Assembly: GCA_009778695.1 (NCBI GenBank)
Contig: WRFS01000003.1
Location: forward strand, 19,974-83,973
Reading direction: 5' to 3'
Source of the DNA: Oscillospiraceae bacterium
GTDB taxonomy: Bacteria; Bacillota; Clostridia; TANB77; CAG-508
DNA length: 64,000 nucleotides
The position numbers were made by a program, and so were the translations under genes. Positions 28,176-38,054 of this stretch are shown piece after piece (the first letter of the stretch is position 1; every line of letters starts with the position of its first letter). Under the pieces are notes generated by a model that was not told the DNA's origin, ran no database searches, and saw only the letters and a program-made list of their open reading frames with translations.

Positions 28176-29330
28176 TCACAATTTCTCATTTGTATATACC
28201 TTATATATATTTCTTGAATTAATTTCTGTTGTAAATGCATTCAAAATTTTTTTTCTTGCTTTTTCTCCGAATTCAGTTATTAAATTCATATTCCTATAAA
28301 TATATTCTATTTTACTAGCTAAATCTTTATAATCTCCATATTTATATATTAAACCATCTTTTCCATCTTCTACAATTTCTGAATTTGCCCCTGTATTAGA
28401 AACAATCACGCACAATTTACTTGCCATATATTCAACTGTAACTCGTCCAAATCCTTCAGATCTTGAGCATACAACACCAACGTCATAATCAGACAGCTTA
28501 CTTCTTAGGTCATCATGATATCCTAATAATTTAACATTATCTTTTATACCGTTTTCATCAATTAACTTAATTATTTTATTTTCATATTCTTCAGATCCAC
28601 TACCAATTATATCTAATTTTATATTGCTTAATATCTCTTTGGGTAATATGGAAACTGCTTTTACTAATTCTAATTGACCTTTCCCTTCTTGTATTGAGCC
28701 TGAAATTACGATTTTTAATTTGTCCATGGCTTTTTTATCTCTTATTGAAATATCATCTAAATAAATACCATTATATACTACAACTGTTTTTTTGATATCT
28801 AATCCTTTATTTATCCAATACTTCTTTACCGCATTGGATATAGTTATAAAAGTATCTGTAGTTTTATTAAAAAATCGTATATAATTTTTTCTATAAGATT
28901 TTAAATTAAAATCTTTATCTCCAAATTCTCTTATATGGTGCACATGTCTTATATTGTACTTTCGAGAAATTATACTACCCACGTCTATTACACTTATATT
29001 TGTATGAATTAAGTCAATTTTGCTTAAATCTATATATCTGTTTATTAAAATAGGAGCTATAAAATTTCCATATTTATATCTTATATATCTAATCATGTAT
29101 TTTATAAAATTAATAATTTTATTTTTACTTTTTATATATGTAAATTTTCGATGAAATGTTACATAATTTTCTATATTGTTTTTATCACAAATTTTATTTA
29201 TATTATTTATTTTTGACGTTACAACGATTGGATATATTCCGTAATTTTCACGCAATGTAATTATCATTTCTATCATTGATTTTGGAGCTCCAAATTTATC
29301 GTCTTCATCTGTTATATATAATACTTTCAT
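28176..29330 (-). CDS. Glycosyltransferase family 4
   Basis: A GT-B enzyme. The N-terminus is MKVLYITDEDDKFGAPKSMI. Donor-site motifs are VVISGSIQEGKGQLELVKAV-like at mid-protein and SRSEGFGRVTVEYMASKLCV near the end. I start at 29330, the ATG giving the family N-terminus, because the longer frame upstream overlaps the true 3' end of the GT2 gene in another frame. Part of the polysaccharide operon. Confidence 0.88.
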   Translation of the reverse strand: MKVLYITDEDDKFGAPKSMIEMIITLRENYGIYPIVVTSKINNINKICDKNNIENYVTFHRKFTYIKSKNKIINFIKYMIRYIRYKYGNFIAPILINRYIDLSKIDLIHTNISVIDVGSIISRKYNIRHVHHIREFGDKDFNLKSYRKNYIRFFNKTTDTFITISNAVKKYWINKGLDIKKTVVVYNGIYLDDISIRDKKAMDKLKIVISGSIQEGKGQLELVKAVSILPKEILSNIKLDIIGSGSEEYENKIIKLIDENGIKDNVKLLGYHDDLRSKLSDYDVGVVCSRSEGFGRVTVEYMASKLCVIVSNTGANSEIVEDGKDGLIYKYGDYKDLASKIEYIYRNMNLITEFGEKARKKILNAFTTEINSRNIYKVYTNEKL

Positions 29331-29349
29331 AAACCCACTCATTCCACAA

Positions 29350-30241
29350 TTAAAATTTTTCTTGTCTAATAATTGCTTTTCTCCCTTCACGGATTCCTTC
29401 GATTAATGCTTTAAGTTTTTCATTTTGGTTACTTAGCTTATATTTTAATGCAATAAATATTCTAGTTACATAGAAAAAGCTTTTGGTAAAAACTCCATAA
29501 CATTTATACTTTTTTATAAAAAGTAATCTATTTCTCGTACTCCACTTTATAGAAAATGGCGAGTCCGTGCCGCCCTGAACTTGCACTTTCTTTATGATAT
29601 ATAACTGCATTATAGCATATGCCAAGTTTATACCCTGCATCTTTAACTTTTACACAATATTCAACATCTTCATAATACATAAAATAATCTTCTGGTAAAT
29701 ATCCCGCTTTATCTATAACTTCTTTTTTTATTAACATACAACAGCCCGTAATAAAATTAGTATAAGAAAAACTTCTGTTGTTTTCTTTGTATATAGTTAA
29801 TTTATCTTTTACCACTACAATTCCTTTAAACCAATTGATTTCTCCTCCCATATAATTAATTAACTCTTTATTGTTATAATACATTATTCTACATCCTATC
29901 ATCCCCATATCATCGTTTTCATTCAATATTTTATACATTAAGCTAATACAATTTAATTCTATAATTGTGTCATTATTTAATAATAAAATGTACTCTGCTC
30001 CTTTATCAATTGCATATTTTATCCCAATATTATTTCCATATGCAAATCCTCCATTGCGTTCAGATTCAAGCAATATAATTTCATCAATTTTTTTTAATTC
30101 TTCAACTGAATTATCTGTTGATTTATTATCAACAACTATAATTTCATAATTCATTTCTTTCTCATTTTGTTTAATGCTATCAATACATTCTATTGTATCT
30201 TTGTAACCATTATAATTCAGTAAGATTATTGATACTTTCAT
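29350..30241 (-). pseudogene. Glycosyltransferase family 2, single-base frameshift near the 3' end
   Basis: The first 222 residues are a GT-A family 2 enzyme (SIILLNYNGYKDTIECIDSI, VVDNKSTDNSVE, LLLNNDTIIE with the metal-binding Asp, and FMYYEDVEYCVKVKDAGYK), like rhamnosyl or galactofuranosyl transferases. The frame then drifts (SSGRHGLAIFYKVEYEK) and stops at 29528. The next frame carries the expected continuation GGTDSPFSIKWSTRNRLLFI and a helical tail to 29350. Deleting one G in the GGG at 29573-29575 gives one uninterrupted protein of about 296 aa. The start overlaps the end of the polymerase gene by 32 bases. Confidence 0.82.
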
Positions 30242-31523
30242 TATTTTTAACTCCTTCTTTTATCCCTTTATATTTATTTATGTCTGATATATAAACCATT
30301 AAGGATAAATATGCAAATACTTCAAATTGAACATCAAAATTAATAATAAACACTATATTTATTATTAGAAATATCATTCCTAATTCAAAAATTATAAGTT
30401 TTCTATCATGTATTTTCTTTAAATCTATAAAAATGTCTTTTAAAATTTTAATAAAATATACGGTTCCCACTATCCCCCAATATATTCCATATTGAAACAC
30501 TCCTGATTTTGCTGCTAAATTATAGTCATTATTTGAATTTATCATGCTTAATATTTCTGTATTATTAAGCTTTAACCCAAATTGATTTAATAAATTTAAA
30601 TGATTAGATAAAAATTGCTTGTATATTACCAAATATAGTCCATTACCTATTCCAAATGGATATATAACTGAAACTGCAATTGCAGTACATATAGTGTATA
30701 CTCTTGTAGCTACTGAGGTATAATTTTCTATATCATTACTTATAGACGTTAATATTTTCGGTCCTAATATCACACACATTATTATAACAACACCTAGAAT
30801 AAGCATTCTTGTCTTTATTTTTAATTTACTAATCATAACCAAAATAAATAAAGAAATTATTAATGATATTATTAAACCCTTAGACCCTGTAGTTAAAATA
30901 AAAATTATTAATGTAATAATCAAAATAATGCTTCTCACTTTACTGTTTTTTATATACATTGTATAATAAAATGATGGTACAAAAAATAATATAATTAACA
31001 ATGATGTGAAAGAAGATTCACTTGTTAACAGTCTTATTCTATAATATATTTGATTGCTACTATGAAAAATTGATAACAAGTTCGGATTATATAGTTCTAT
31101 TAATAATATAATAAATAAAATTATATATGTAATATAAAAAGGATAAAACACCTTTTCCTTATTCAGTCCTTTTTGCATATTATACATTAGTATTAAAAAC
31201 ATTACATTTATTAATATAAAAGTATATCCCTTTATTGTCTTTAATGGTAAAAATTCTCCGCTCGAATACAAATTACCAGACATAAAAAGATACATCACAG
31301 CAATACTAATAACATTAATTATAAATAAATAAATTATTAATTTTATAAATTTTTTAATATTTTCATTTATAGAAATTTTTTTAGTCATAATAAAATATAT
31401 CAAAAATATTACAGGTGTTAATATTAATGTTAATACTCTACCATATGTTCCTAATGCATCACTCCCTGGTAAGTCTTGAAATATTATAGAAAAAATTAAA
31501 ATACAATATAATAAATAATACAT
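30210..31523 (-). CDS. O-antigen polymerase/ligase-like membrane protein (Wzy type)
   Basis: A 437-aa protein with about 11 to 12 transmembrane helices. A large periplasmic-type loop lies between residues 260 and 350 (YPFGIGNGLYLVIYKQF), and the segment LLTSESSFTSLLIIL is typical of O-antigen polymerase-like proteins. It probably polymerises repeat units at the outer face of the membrane. Sequence identity in this family is always low, so the assignment rests on topology and operon position. Confidence 0.82.
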   Translation of the reverse strand: MYYLLYCILIFSIIFQDLPGSDALGTYGRVLTLILTPVIFLIYFIMTKKISINENIKKFIKLIIYLFIINVISIAVMYLFMSGNLYSSGEFLPLKTIKGYTFILINVMFLILMYNMQKGLNKEKVFYPFYITYIILFIILLIELYNPNLLSIFHSSNQIYYRIRLLTSESSFTSLLIILFFVPSFYYTMYIKNSKVRSIILIITLIIFILTTGSKGLIISLIISLFILVMISKLKIKTRMLILGVVIIMCVILGPKILTSISNDIENYTSVATRVYTICTAIAVSVIYPFGIGNGLYLVIYKQFLSNHLNLLNQFGLKLNNTEILSMINSNNDYNLAAKSGVFQYGIYWGIVGTVYFIKILKDIFIDLKKIHDRKLIIFELGMIFLIINIVFIINFDVQFEVFAYLSLMVYISDINKYKGIKEGVKNNESINNLTEL

Positions 31524-31531
31524 TCCCTCTT

Positions 31532-32692
31532 TTACCCTTGAATAAATTTATTCAATTTCCTCTCTAATATTTCAAATCCATAATTGTTTCTTAATGTTTT
31601 ATTGCCATGTTCAGCAATTCCATAATTAGGATTTATCAAATTTTCAATACATAATTGAGCAAAAAATTCAGAATCATTAGAAACAAGTAAATCTATATTG
31701 TTTTTAAAACACGTTCCTTCTATACCTATTTCTGTAGTTATAACAATATTATTAGTTTCCAAGGCTTCAAATAATTTTAATTTGATTCCCCCTCCATTCA
31801 ATAATGGAATCACTACTATTTGCGCTTTAGACAAATATTCTTTTACACTTTTTACAGCACCTGTTACAATTATATTTTTTGATGACAATTTTTTAATTTC
31901 TTTTGTTGGATCTTTACCTACTATATATAATTTACTTTTTGGTAATTTATCTAGAATATTTGGGAAAATTGATTTTGTAAACCATTCCATGGCAATTACA
32001 TTTGGTTCATAATCCATTTTACCAATAAAAACAATAGCATCTTTATTGATATTTTTATAAAATTGTTCATTCCCTTGTTCCACACATGGTGGTATACAAA
32101 TACTATTAACTTGTCCTATTTCTTCTTCATATATTTTATTATCTATGTCAGAAATAAATATATAACCTTTAAAAAATTTGTTTTTATATAATTTTTTTTC
32201 TATTTGTTTTAGTTTATTTGTTTCAAATTTATAGATTATTTTTTTTAACATATTATTTGTTTTATTGCTAATACTTTGGAATAACATATACTCTATATTG
32301 TGTTGAGTCAAAAATATAGGAATATTCTTTAAATCCAATTTACTGATATTATAATACATATGTATCGAATCCAAGCAAATAACATCTATTTTATTATCAT
32401 ATATTATTTCTTTTATTTTACTTTTTATATATATATTTTCTCTAGAAATCATACTATATGGTTTATAAAAGTTAAAAATTATTTTCATCCAGTTTTTTAC
32501 TCTGGGAAAAAAATAAAATTCTTTTACGTATTTTTTTAAAATATTTTTATCAATTGAATTATTAAATTCATTTATGGCTATTAACGTTATCTCATTCTCT
32601 TTACTTAACTGTCTAATTTTTTGCCAAGTATATCTTTTACCTCCAGAATCATCAGGATATGGTATTTCTGAAGCAATAAATAATATCCTCAT
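31532..32692 (-). CDS. Glycosyltransferase family 4-like
   Basis: A 386-aa GT-B enzyme starting RILFIASEIPYPDDSGGKRY, with the donor-site region VFIGKMDYEPNVIAMEWF, YIVGKDPTKEIKKL and VIPLLNGGGIKLKLFEALE. The GGGIKLK loop is typical of one GT4 subgroup of capsule and S-layer glycan clusters. Its start overlaps the preceding glycosyltransferase stop by four bases, indicating translational coupling. Confidence 0.88.
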   Translation of the reverse strand: MRILFIASEIPYPDDSGGKRYTWQKIRQLSKENEITLIAINEFNNSIDKNILKKYVKEFYFFPRVKNWMKIIFNFYKPYSMISRENIYIKSKIKEIIYDNKIDVICLDSIHMYYNISKLDLKNIPIFLTQHNIEYMLFQSISNKTNNMLKKIIYKFETNKLKQIEKKLYKNKFFKGYIFISDIDNKIYEEEIGQVNSICIPPCVEQGNEQFYKNINKDAIVFIGKMDYEPNVIAMEWFTKSIFPNILDKLPKSKLYIVGKDPTKEIKKLSSKNIIVTGAVKSVKEYLSKAQIVVIPLLNGGGIKLKLFEALETNNIVITTEIGIEGTCFKNNIDLLVSNDSEFFAQLCIENLINPNYGIAEHGNKTLRNNYGFEILERKLNKFIQG

Positions 32693-33792
32693 TTACTTTC
32701 CTCCTGATAATTTCTCATGCTCACCTTATCTACAAATTCTTCTATTTTTTTTCTGAATACGCTTTCATCAAACTCAAGAGCATGTTCACGTATTTCTTTC
32801 TTATCAAAACCCATTTTTTCGAATTTTAATATTGCATTTTTTAGCGATTCTACCGTTTGCTCTTTAAAAAATATACCTGTTTTTTCATCAATAACTGAAT
32901 CTAATACTCCACCTTTCCCATATGCAATAACTGGTCTCCCACACGATTGTGCTTCAACCGTTACTATACCAAAATCTTCTTCTCCTGGAAATATTAATGC
33001 CTTACATTCTGACATGTATTTATTTACAACTTCGTCAGGTTGTCTACCTAAAAAAATAATATTTTCATTTGCTAATTTCATTAAACTTTCTTTTTCTGGT
33101 CCATCTCCAATTATAATTAATTTTTTACCTAATTCAATACAAGCTTGTACTGCTAAATCAAACCTTTTATATTTCACTAATCTTGATACTATAAAATAGT
33201 AATCTTCATCAGTTTCAGATATATTAAACATATTACATCTAACTGGAGGGCTTATCACTATTGCATCTCTTTTATAATGTTTTTCTATTCTTTTTTTCAC
33301 TTCATTTGAATTTGCTATAAAATAATCTACTCTATTGACTGTTGTTGAATCCCACATTCTCATATAATGCAGTAACAATTTTACTAACTTTCTTTTTAAT
33401 TTCCCCATTCCATCTATATAATCATCTCTTTGTTCCCAAGCATAACGCATAGGAGTGTGGCAATAACAGATATGTATACTTCCTGGTTTTGTAAGTACAC
33501 CTTTTGCACAAGAACTACTGCTACTTAAGACAACATCATATTCATTTAAATTAAAATTTTCAAATGCTAACGGCATTAATGGAAAATATTTTTTATGGTT
33601 TTCTACCATTTTCTTTTTTTGTAAAAAACTAGTACGTACATCAATATTTTTTAATTTATCATCTAGCTTATCTGGATTGTAAAAAGTTGTATATATTGGT
33701 GCTTCCTTATATATTTCTTTAAAGTTAATAACTACTTGTTCTGCTCCCCCCATATTGGTTAACCAATCATGTACAATTGCTATTTTCATCAC
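32689..33792 (-). CDS. Glycosyltransferase family 4 (mannosyltransferase-like)
   Basis: A GT-B enzyme opening KIAIVHDWLTNMGGAEQVVI, with ICYCHTPMRYAWEQ in the acceptor half and SRLVKYKRFDLAVQACIELG, IIGDGPEKESL and FPGEEDFGIVTVEAQSCGRP in the donor half. The HTPMRYAW motif is shared with WbaZ-like mannosyltransferases, so mannose is a reasonable guess for the donor. It follows the initiating transferase by 16 bases and probably adds an early sugar of the repeat unit. Confidence 0.9.
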   Translation of the reverse strand: MMKIAIVHDWLTNMGGAEQVVINFKEIYKEAPIYTTFYNPDKLDDKLKNIDVRTSFLQKKKMVENHKKYFPLMPLAFENFNLNEYDVVLSSSSSCAKGVLTKPGSIHICYCHTPMRYAWEQRDDYIDGMGKLKRKLVKLLLHYMRMWDSTTVNRVDYFIANSNEVKKRIEKHYKRDAIVISPPVRCNMFNISETDEDYYFIVSRLVKYKRFDLAVQACIELGKKLIIIGDGPEKESLMKLANENIIFLGRQPDEVVNKYMSECKALIFPGEEDFGIVTVEAQSCGRPVIAYGKGGVLDSVIDEKTGIFFKEQTVESLKNAILKFEKMGFDKKEIREHALEFDESVFRKKIEEFVDKVSMRNYQEESK

Positions 33793-33808
33793 TTAGTCCT
33801 CCAACTTT

Positions 33809-34516
33809 TTACATTGCTCCTTCTTTTTTCACAACAAATTTTATTGTATCGAAGAATATTTTCGTATCCATTTTCAAGCTCTTTATGTAATAATACTCTT
33901 TATCAATCTTAAGCCTACTTTCAAAAGTAACATTACTTCTGCCTGAAACTTGCCATAAGCCGCTTAATCCTGGCTTACACGCTACTATGTAATCATAATA
34001 TCCATCAATATCTATTAGTTCTCTTTCCAAATATGGTCTTGGTCCAATAAAACTCATGTCTCCAAGAAAAATATTTAAAAGCTGTGGTAATTCATCAAGA
34101 CTTATTTTTCTTAAAAATAAACCTACTCTGGTCATTCTTGGATCGTCCTTGAGTTTCTTGTTTATTCTATATTCGTCCCTCATTACCTCATCTTCTCTTA
34201 ACATTTTAAACAATATTTCATCAGCATTTAAAACCATACTTCTAAACTTATATAATTTAAATAGCTTACCGTTTTTCCCTATCCTGTTTTGAACAAAAAA
34301 AGCTGGTCCTTTAGAATCGATTTTTATTAAAATTACAATAACCAAAAATACAGGAGACAGTAATACTAATCCAATAAATGACAAAATTAAGTCACACAAC
34401 CTTTTTACTATTAAATAGTAACGTTTTGTAACAACTACATCATATTCATTTTGTTTTTCCTTTATTTCATTAACACCGTTTATTGTTGTTACATCAACTG
34501 CCCTATTAAGATTCAT
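33809..34516 (-). CDS. Initiating phosphoglycosyltransferase (bacterial sugar transferase)
   Basis: This 235-aa monotopic enzyme transfers a sugar phosphate to undecaprenyl phosphate and starts repeat-unit synthesis. One membrane helix (LILSFIGLVLLSPVFLVIV) is followed by the catalytic region (KLYKFRSMVLNADEIL, KISLDELPQLLNIFLGDMS, FIGPRPYLERE, CKPGLSGLWQVSGRS), including the Asp-Glu pair and the PRP motif. The usual long N-terminal membrane domain of WbaP or WcaJ is absent. It is the first gene of the polysaccharide operon and has a TTAGGAGG ribosome binding site. Confidence 0.93.
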   Translation of the reverse strand: MNLNRAVDVTTINGVNEIKEKQNEYDVVVTKRYYLIVKRLCDLILSFIGLVLLSPVFLVIVILIKIDSKGPAFFVQNRIGKNGKLFKLYKFRSMVLNADEILFKMLREDEVMRDEYRINKKLKDDPRMTRVGLFLRKISLDELPQLLNIFLGDMSFIGPRPYLERELIDIDGYYDYIVACKPGLSGLWQVSGRSNVTFESRLKIDKEYYYIKSLKMDTKIFFDTIKFVVKKEGAM

Positions 34517-34710
34517 ATGTTAGCCTCCTAAGTAAATTTGTGTCAATCATCCTATACTTATTTTCAACAACAGTGTAATTATATCACATGTCAAAAATCA
34601 TTTCAATATTTTTTTATCCTTTTTTGTCGATTTTTCGAAAAAATATTACTCTTTCATTTTATAGCATTTTGTGGTAAAATAGTAGCAGGGTTTAGGAGGA
34701 TATAACATAT

Positions 34711-35850
34711 ATGTTTAAAGAAACTATGAAAAAATATGGACAAATTTTTATTTTAATTACTTTATTGATTATAATATACTTTGCAATTATAAATATTGTA
34801 CCGTTAAAAGACTTTATATTAAGATTATTAGGAATTCTATCGCCATTTTTACTTGGTTTATTATTCGCTTTACTTCTATATGTACCAAACAAAAAATTAG
34901 AATCTTTTTTACAAAAAAGAAAAATCAAACCAAGGCTATCTCGAGTATTAGCCCTAGTTATTGTATATTTTATTACTTTTATAATTATAACAATTATTAT
35001 AAAATTTATCTTTCCTGTAATTTATAATAATATGAAAGATTTGTTTTCTAATATTCCAACTCTTTATAATAATGCAATGAATTATTTGAAAAATATACCT
35101 GAAGATTCATTCTTTCATGGCATTGACTTTAGTTTTATTTATGACAATATTACTATAGATAACTTACAAAATTATCTAAATATTGATACACTTTTACTTT
35201 CAATAAGAAGCGTTTTCAGTGTGGCGAGTGCGGTTTTCTCTGTAATAATTGGAATCATTTTATCTGTATACATTTTGTTTGAAAGAAATAATATATTAAG
35301 TTTTATACAAAGGTTTTTGAAGGCTGTTTTCAATAAAAAAACAGAAGATACTTTTTCTAAATACTTAGAAAAAAGCTCTACTATTTTTTCTGGATTTATT
35401 AATGGACAGTTGTTAGATGCGTTAGTTATAGGAACTTTGTGTAGCATAGCTTTAGCAATTTTACAAGTAAAATATGCTTTAACGCTTGGAACTTTAATTG
35501 GTATTGCCAACTTAATACCATATTTTGGAGCTATTTTTGCAGTAGGTGCTACTATTATAATTACTCTTTTTACTGGTGGTTTTTGGAAAGCTTTCTGGGT
35601 TTTTATTGTGATAATAGTACTGCAACAAATAGATGCAAATATAATTAATCCAAAAATCCTTAGTCAACGTGTAAAAATAAGCCCTCTACTTGTAATTTTG
35701 GCGGTAACTATTGGTGGCGGCTTATTTGGGGTTATTGGTATGTTTTTAGGTGTTCCAGTAATGGCTTTAATTAAAGTGTTGGTTATGGATTATATTCAAT
35801 ATAGAGAAAGAAAAAAAATATATATTGATCATAGCAAAGATGAAGAATAA
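34711..35850 (+). CDS. AI-2E family permease
   Basis: The 379-aa protein has about eight membrane helices and the family signature GTLIGIANLIPYFGAIFAVG, followed by the conserved tail IGGGLFGVIGMFLGVPVMA. AI-2E family proteins include autoinducer and Na+ transport-linked permeases; substrate cannot be predicted. It has a TTTAGGAGG ribosome binding site and a TAAAAT box at about 34674. It is divergent from the polysaccharide operon. Confidence 0.9.
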   Translation: MFKETMKKYGQIFILITLLIIIYFAIINIVPLKDFILRLLGILSPFLLGLLFALLLYVPNKKLESFLQKRKIKPRLSRVLALVIVYFITFIIITIIIKFIFPVIYNNMKDLFSNIPTLYNNAMNYLKNIPEDSFFHGIDFSFIYDNITIDNLQNYLNIDTLLLSIRSVFSVASAVFSVIIGIILSVYILFERNNILSFIQRFLKAVFNKKTEDTFSKYLEKSSTIFSGFINGQLLDALVIGTLCSIALAILQVKYALTLGTLIGIANLIPYFGAIFAVGATIIITLFTGGFWKAFWVFIVIIVLQQIDANIINPKILSQRVKISPLLVILAVTIGGGLFGVIGMFLGVPVMALIKVLVMDYIQYRERKKIYIDHSKDEE

Positions 35851-35856
35851 TAACGT

Positions 35857-36243
35857 TTATATGTTTTGCGATATGACTAGATTTTGTATCTTATTCAATC
35901 TTTCCTTTTGTCCAGTTAAATATAAATACCCAATTAATGCTTCAAATGCTGTTGAATACATGTAATCTTCTGGGTTTGCATTTTTGGGTGCACTATGTGT
36001 TTCGGTATTACGTCCTCGTCTTACAATATCCCTTTCTTCATCCGTCAACTGTGGCTCTATCCTTTTTAATATATCTGCTTGTGCACTCGCTTTAACATAT
36101 TTTATTGTTTCAATATGTAATTTATGTGGTTTTAAATTTGTTGTATTTATTAAATATTCTCGTATAAACAATTCATAAACTGCATCTCCCACATACGCCC
36201 AAGTAAGCGGCGACATTAATTCAAAATCTCGTTTTTCTTTCAA
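35857..36243 (-). CDS. mrnC: Mini-ribonuclease III (MrnC)
   Basis: A 128-aa RNase III-like domain without a double-stranded RNA-binding domain. WAYVGDAVYELFIREYL contains the catalytic Asp, and STAFEALIGYLYL the second acidic motif. GRNTETHSAPKNA is a conserved loop of the family. MrnC matures 23S rRNA in Firmicutes. It usually follows cysS, but here stands between the AI-2E permease (convergent, six bases away) and hairpin copy 5. Confidence 0.93.
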   Translation of the reverse strand: MKEKRDFELMSPLTWAYVGDAVYELFIREYLINTTNLKPHKLHIETIKYVKASAQADILKRIEPQLTDEERDIVRRGRNTETHSAPKNANPEDYMYSTAFEALIGYLYLTGQKERLNKIQNLVISQNI

Positions 36244-36296
36244 ATCAAATCTTCCCTTCCTAATTTTAGTTAATAGTTAAATTTTTTAGCAAAATA

Positions 36297-36413
36297 GCTT
36301 TTGGTGGTTAGTATATAATTTTAAAAAAAGCGTACGACAGCCCTTTGAGGCCCATGGAATCTTCGGAGGCTTGGAGAAGCTTTTTTTAAAATTATATACT
36401 AACCACCAAAAGC
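36297..36413 (+). repeat. Covarying hairpin element, copy 5, with outer arms
   Basis: A stem of about 35 bp closes a core-B loop (GAGGCCCATGGAATCTTCGG). Further imperfect inverted arms lie outside: TTAATAGTTAAA near 36270 and TTAATAGGTAAAAG (minus strand) near 36439-36426. The right outer arm includes the last codons and stop of rbgA. Confidence 0.88.
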
Positions 36414-36433
36414 GGACATTTTAGATAAAACTT

Positions 36434-37306
36434 TTACCTATTAACCATTTCCAGTGTTATATTGCCTAACTTAGCAGCCCTAAACTCATCCAAAATTATA
36501 TTTGCCACCTTCTCAACATCTACTTTATTCCCTTGAAGTAAAGCTCCCCTCTTTCTCCCAATTAACTCCATAAATAAATATATCTTATTTTGCCCTTTTT
36601 CTAATCCTTCGTATTCTTGTCTTTCTATTTTATATCTATTCAATATATTTTCTAAATAATCTTTTTCCAATCCTTTTATCAACTGATACGCCAATTCAGT
36701 TTTATCTATATTTTCTTCTTTAATTGTTCCAACAAAACTTAAATTCAAAGCAATCTCTTCATTTTCAAGCTTAGGCCATAATACCCCTGGCGTATCTAGC
36801 AAATCTATTTTATTTGATAAATGTACCCATTGTTTTTGTTTTGTAACACCTGGCTTATTCCCAACCCCTGCTGATTTTTTATTTGTTATTCTATTAATTA
36901 ATGATGATTTGCCCACATTTGGTATTCCTAAAATTATCGTTCTTATTTGCTTACCCACACGACCTTTTATAATATCTTTCTTCATATGGTCTTCCATTAT
37001 ACTTTCTATCTCTTTTAAAACCTCATTTATGCCATTACCTGTATTCGAATTCGTTAAAACAGCTGAAATGCCTTGATTTTTAAAATACTTTACCCATTTT
37101 ATATTTTCAGTTTTATCACTTAAGTCACTCTTATTTAAAAGTATAATTCTCTTTTTGTTTTTAATTATCTGTTTAATATCTGGATTTTGGCTAGAAATAG
37201 GTATTCTTGCATCCAATATTTCTAACACAACATCTATTAATTTTATATCTTCTTCTATCTGTCTTTTGGTCTTCACCATATGCCCTGGATACCAATTAAT
37301 ATTCAC
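36434..37306 (-). CDS. rbgA: Ribosome biogenesis GTPase RbgA (YlqF)
   Basis: This is a circularly permuted GTPase: G4 (LLNKSDLSD) and G5 (LTNSNTGNG) precede G1 (GIPNVGKSSLIN), G2 (KPGVTK) and G3 (LLDTPGVLWP). The N-terminal NWYPGHMVKTKRQI is typical of RbgA, which helps assemble the 50S subunit. The start is a GTG with GGAGGAAAAG upstream. Two hairpin elements flank it, copies 5 and 6. Length (290 aa) is normal. Confidence 0.94.
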   Translation of the reverse strand: MNINWYPGHMVKTKRQIEEDIKLIDVVLEILDARIPISSQNPDIKQIIKNKKRIILLNKSDLSDKTENIKWVKYFKNQGISAVLTNSNTGNGINEVLKEIESIMEDHMKKDIIKGRVGKQIRTIILGIPNVGKSSLINRITNKKSAGVGNKPGVTKQKQWVHLSNKIDLLDTPGVLWPKLENEEIALNLSFVGTIKEENIDKTELAYQLIKGLEKDYLENILNRYKIERQEYEGLEKGQNKIYLFMELIGRKRGALLQGNKVDVEKVANIILDEFRAAKLGNITLEMVNR

Positions 37307-37360
37307 ACCTTTTCCTCCTCGCCCATATTTTAGGATATAGTTTAATGATTTAAAGAAGTA

Positions 37361-37475
37361 GCTCTTATGGGATAGTATATGTTTTTTAAAAAGTCACCGA
37401 CAGCCCTTTGAGGCTTACGGATTACCCCTTGCCCTGGAGGGACTTTTTAAAAAACATATACTATCCCATAAGAGC
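37361..37475 (+). repeat. Covarying hairpin element, copy 6, with outer arms
   Basis: A perfect 35-bp stem (37361-37395 with 37441-37475) closes a 45-nt loop. A second inverted repeat of 14 bp lies outside, ATATTTTAGGATAT at 37325-37338 and its complement at 37490-37503. The right outer arm contains the stop codon of the 156-aa membrane protein gene. Confidence 0.92.
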
Positions 37476-37494
37476 GGTCGTCTTTTGCAATATC

Positions 37495-37965
37495 CTAAAA
37501 TATTCTATAATTATTCTTATCAGCCCTCTTATCCAACTTCCTATCAAATTTATCATCTTTAAAAAACCAATCTGTATGCTTGTGTTTACCTTCACTTTTT
37601 CTATTTCTGCTTAATACTAAATCTACTAAATTTAATAATCCTAGAAAAATCGCTATAATACATACAAAAGCTTGTGTTATTGTATCTGTAGCAAAATTTC
37701 CATTTGAGTTAACCAATATACTATATAGTCCTACCCCAAAATACCCTGCATATGCAACAAAATAGGCTATACCGCCTATTATATTTCTTTTAAAAATTAG
37801 TACAAGAAATATAACTGTTGCAAATAATAAGCCTATTTCTATATTAAAGTTAATTGTTTTTACAGCGAAACTAACATTTGAATTTTCTAAAAACGTTACA
37901 ACAACTCTAAAAATCCAAAATCCCACTGCAAGTATATTTATTAACCAACTAAATACACTCCTCAC
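37495..37965 (-). CDS. Hypothetical four-helix membrane protein
   Basis: I do not recognise this 156-aa protein by function. It has about four transmembrane segments (for example NIEIGLLFATVIFLVLIF) and a strongly charged cytoplasmic tail (KHKHTDWFFKDDKFDRKLDK). Its stop codon lies in the outer arm of hairpin copy 6. No ribosome binding site stronger than AGGAGG-like GGAGGC is needed; that sequence lies just before the ATG. It is co-directional with rbgA. Confidence 0.75.
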   Translation of the reverse strand: MRSVFSWLINILAVGFWIFRVVVTFLENSNVSFAVKTINFNIEIGLLFATVIFLVLIFKRNIIGGIAYFVAYAGYFGVGLYSILVNSNGNFATDTITQAFVCIIAIFLGLLNLVDLVLSRNRKSEGKHKHTDWFFKDDKFDRKLDKRADKNNYRIF

Positions 37966-38054
37966 GTCCTATAGCCTCCTTAAAATTTTATTCTCGTCGC
38001 ACCTACTAGTGCTTTTTAGGGCCCCCAAGGTTGATTTTCACTATTATACGCAGT

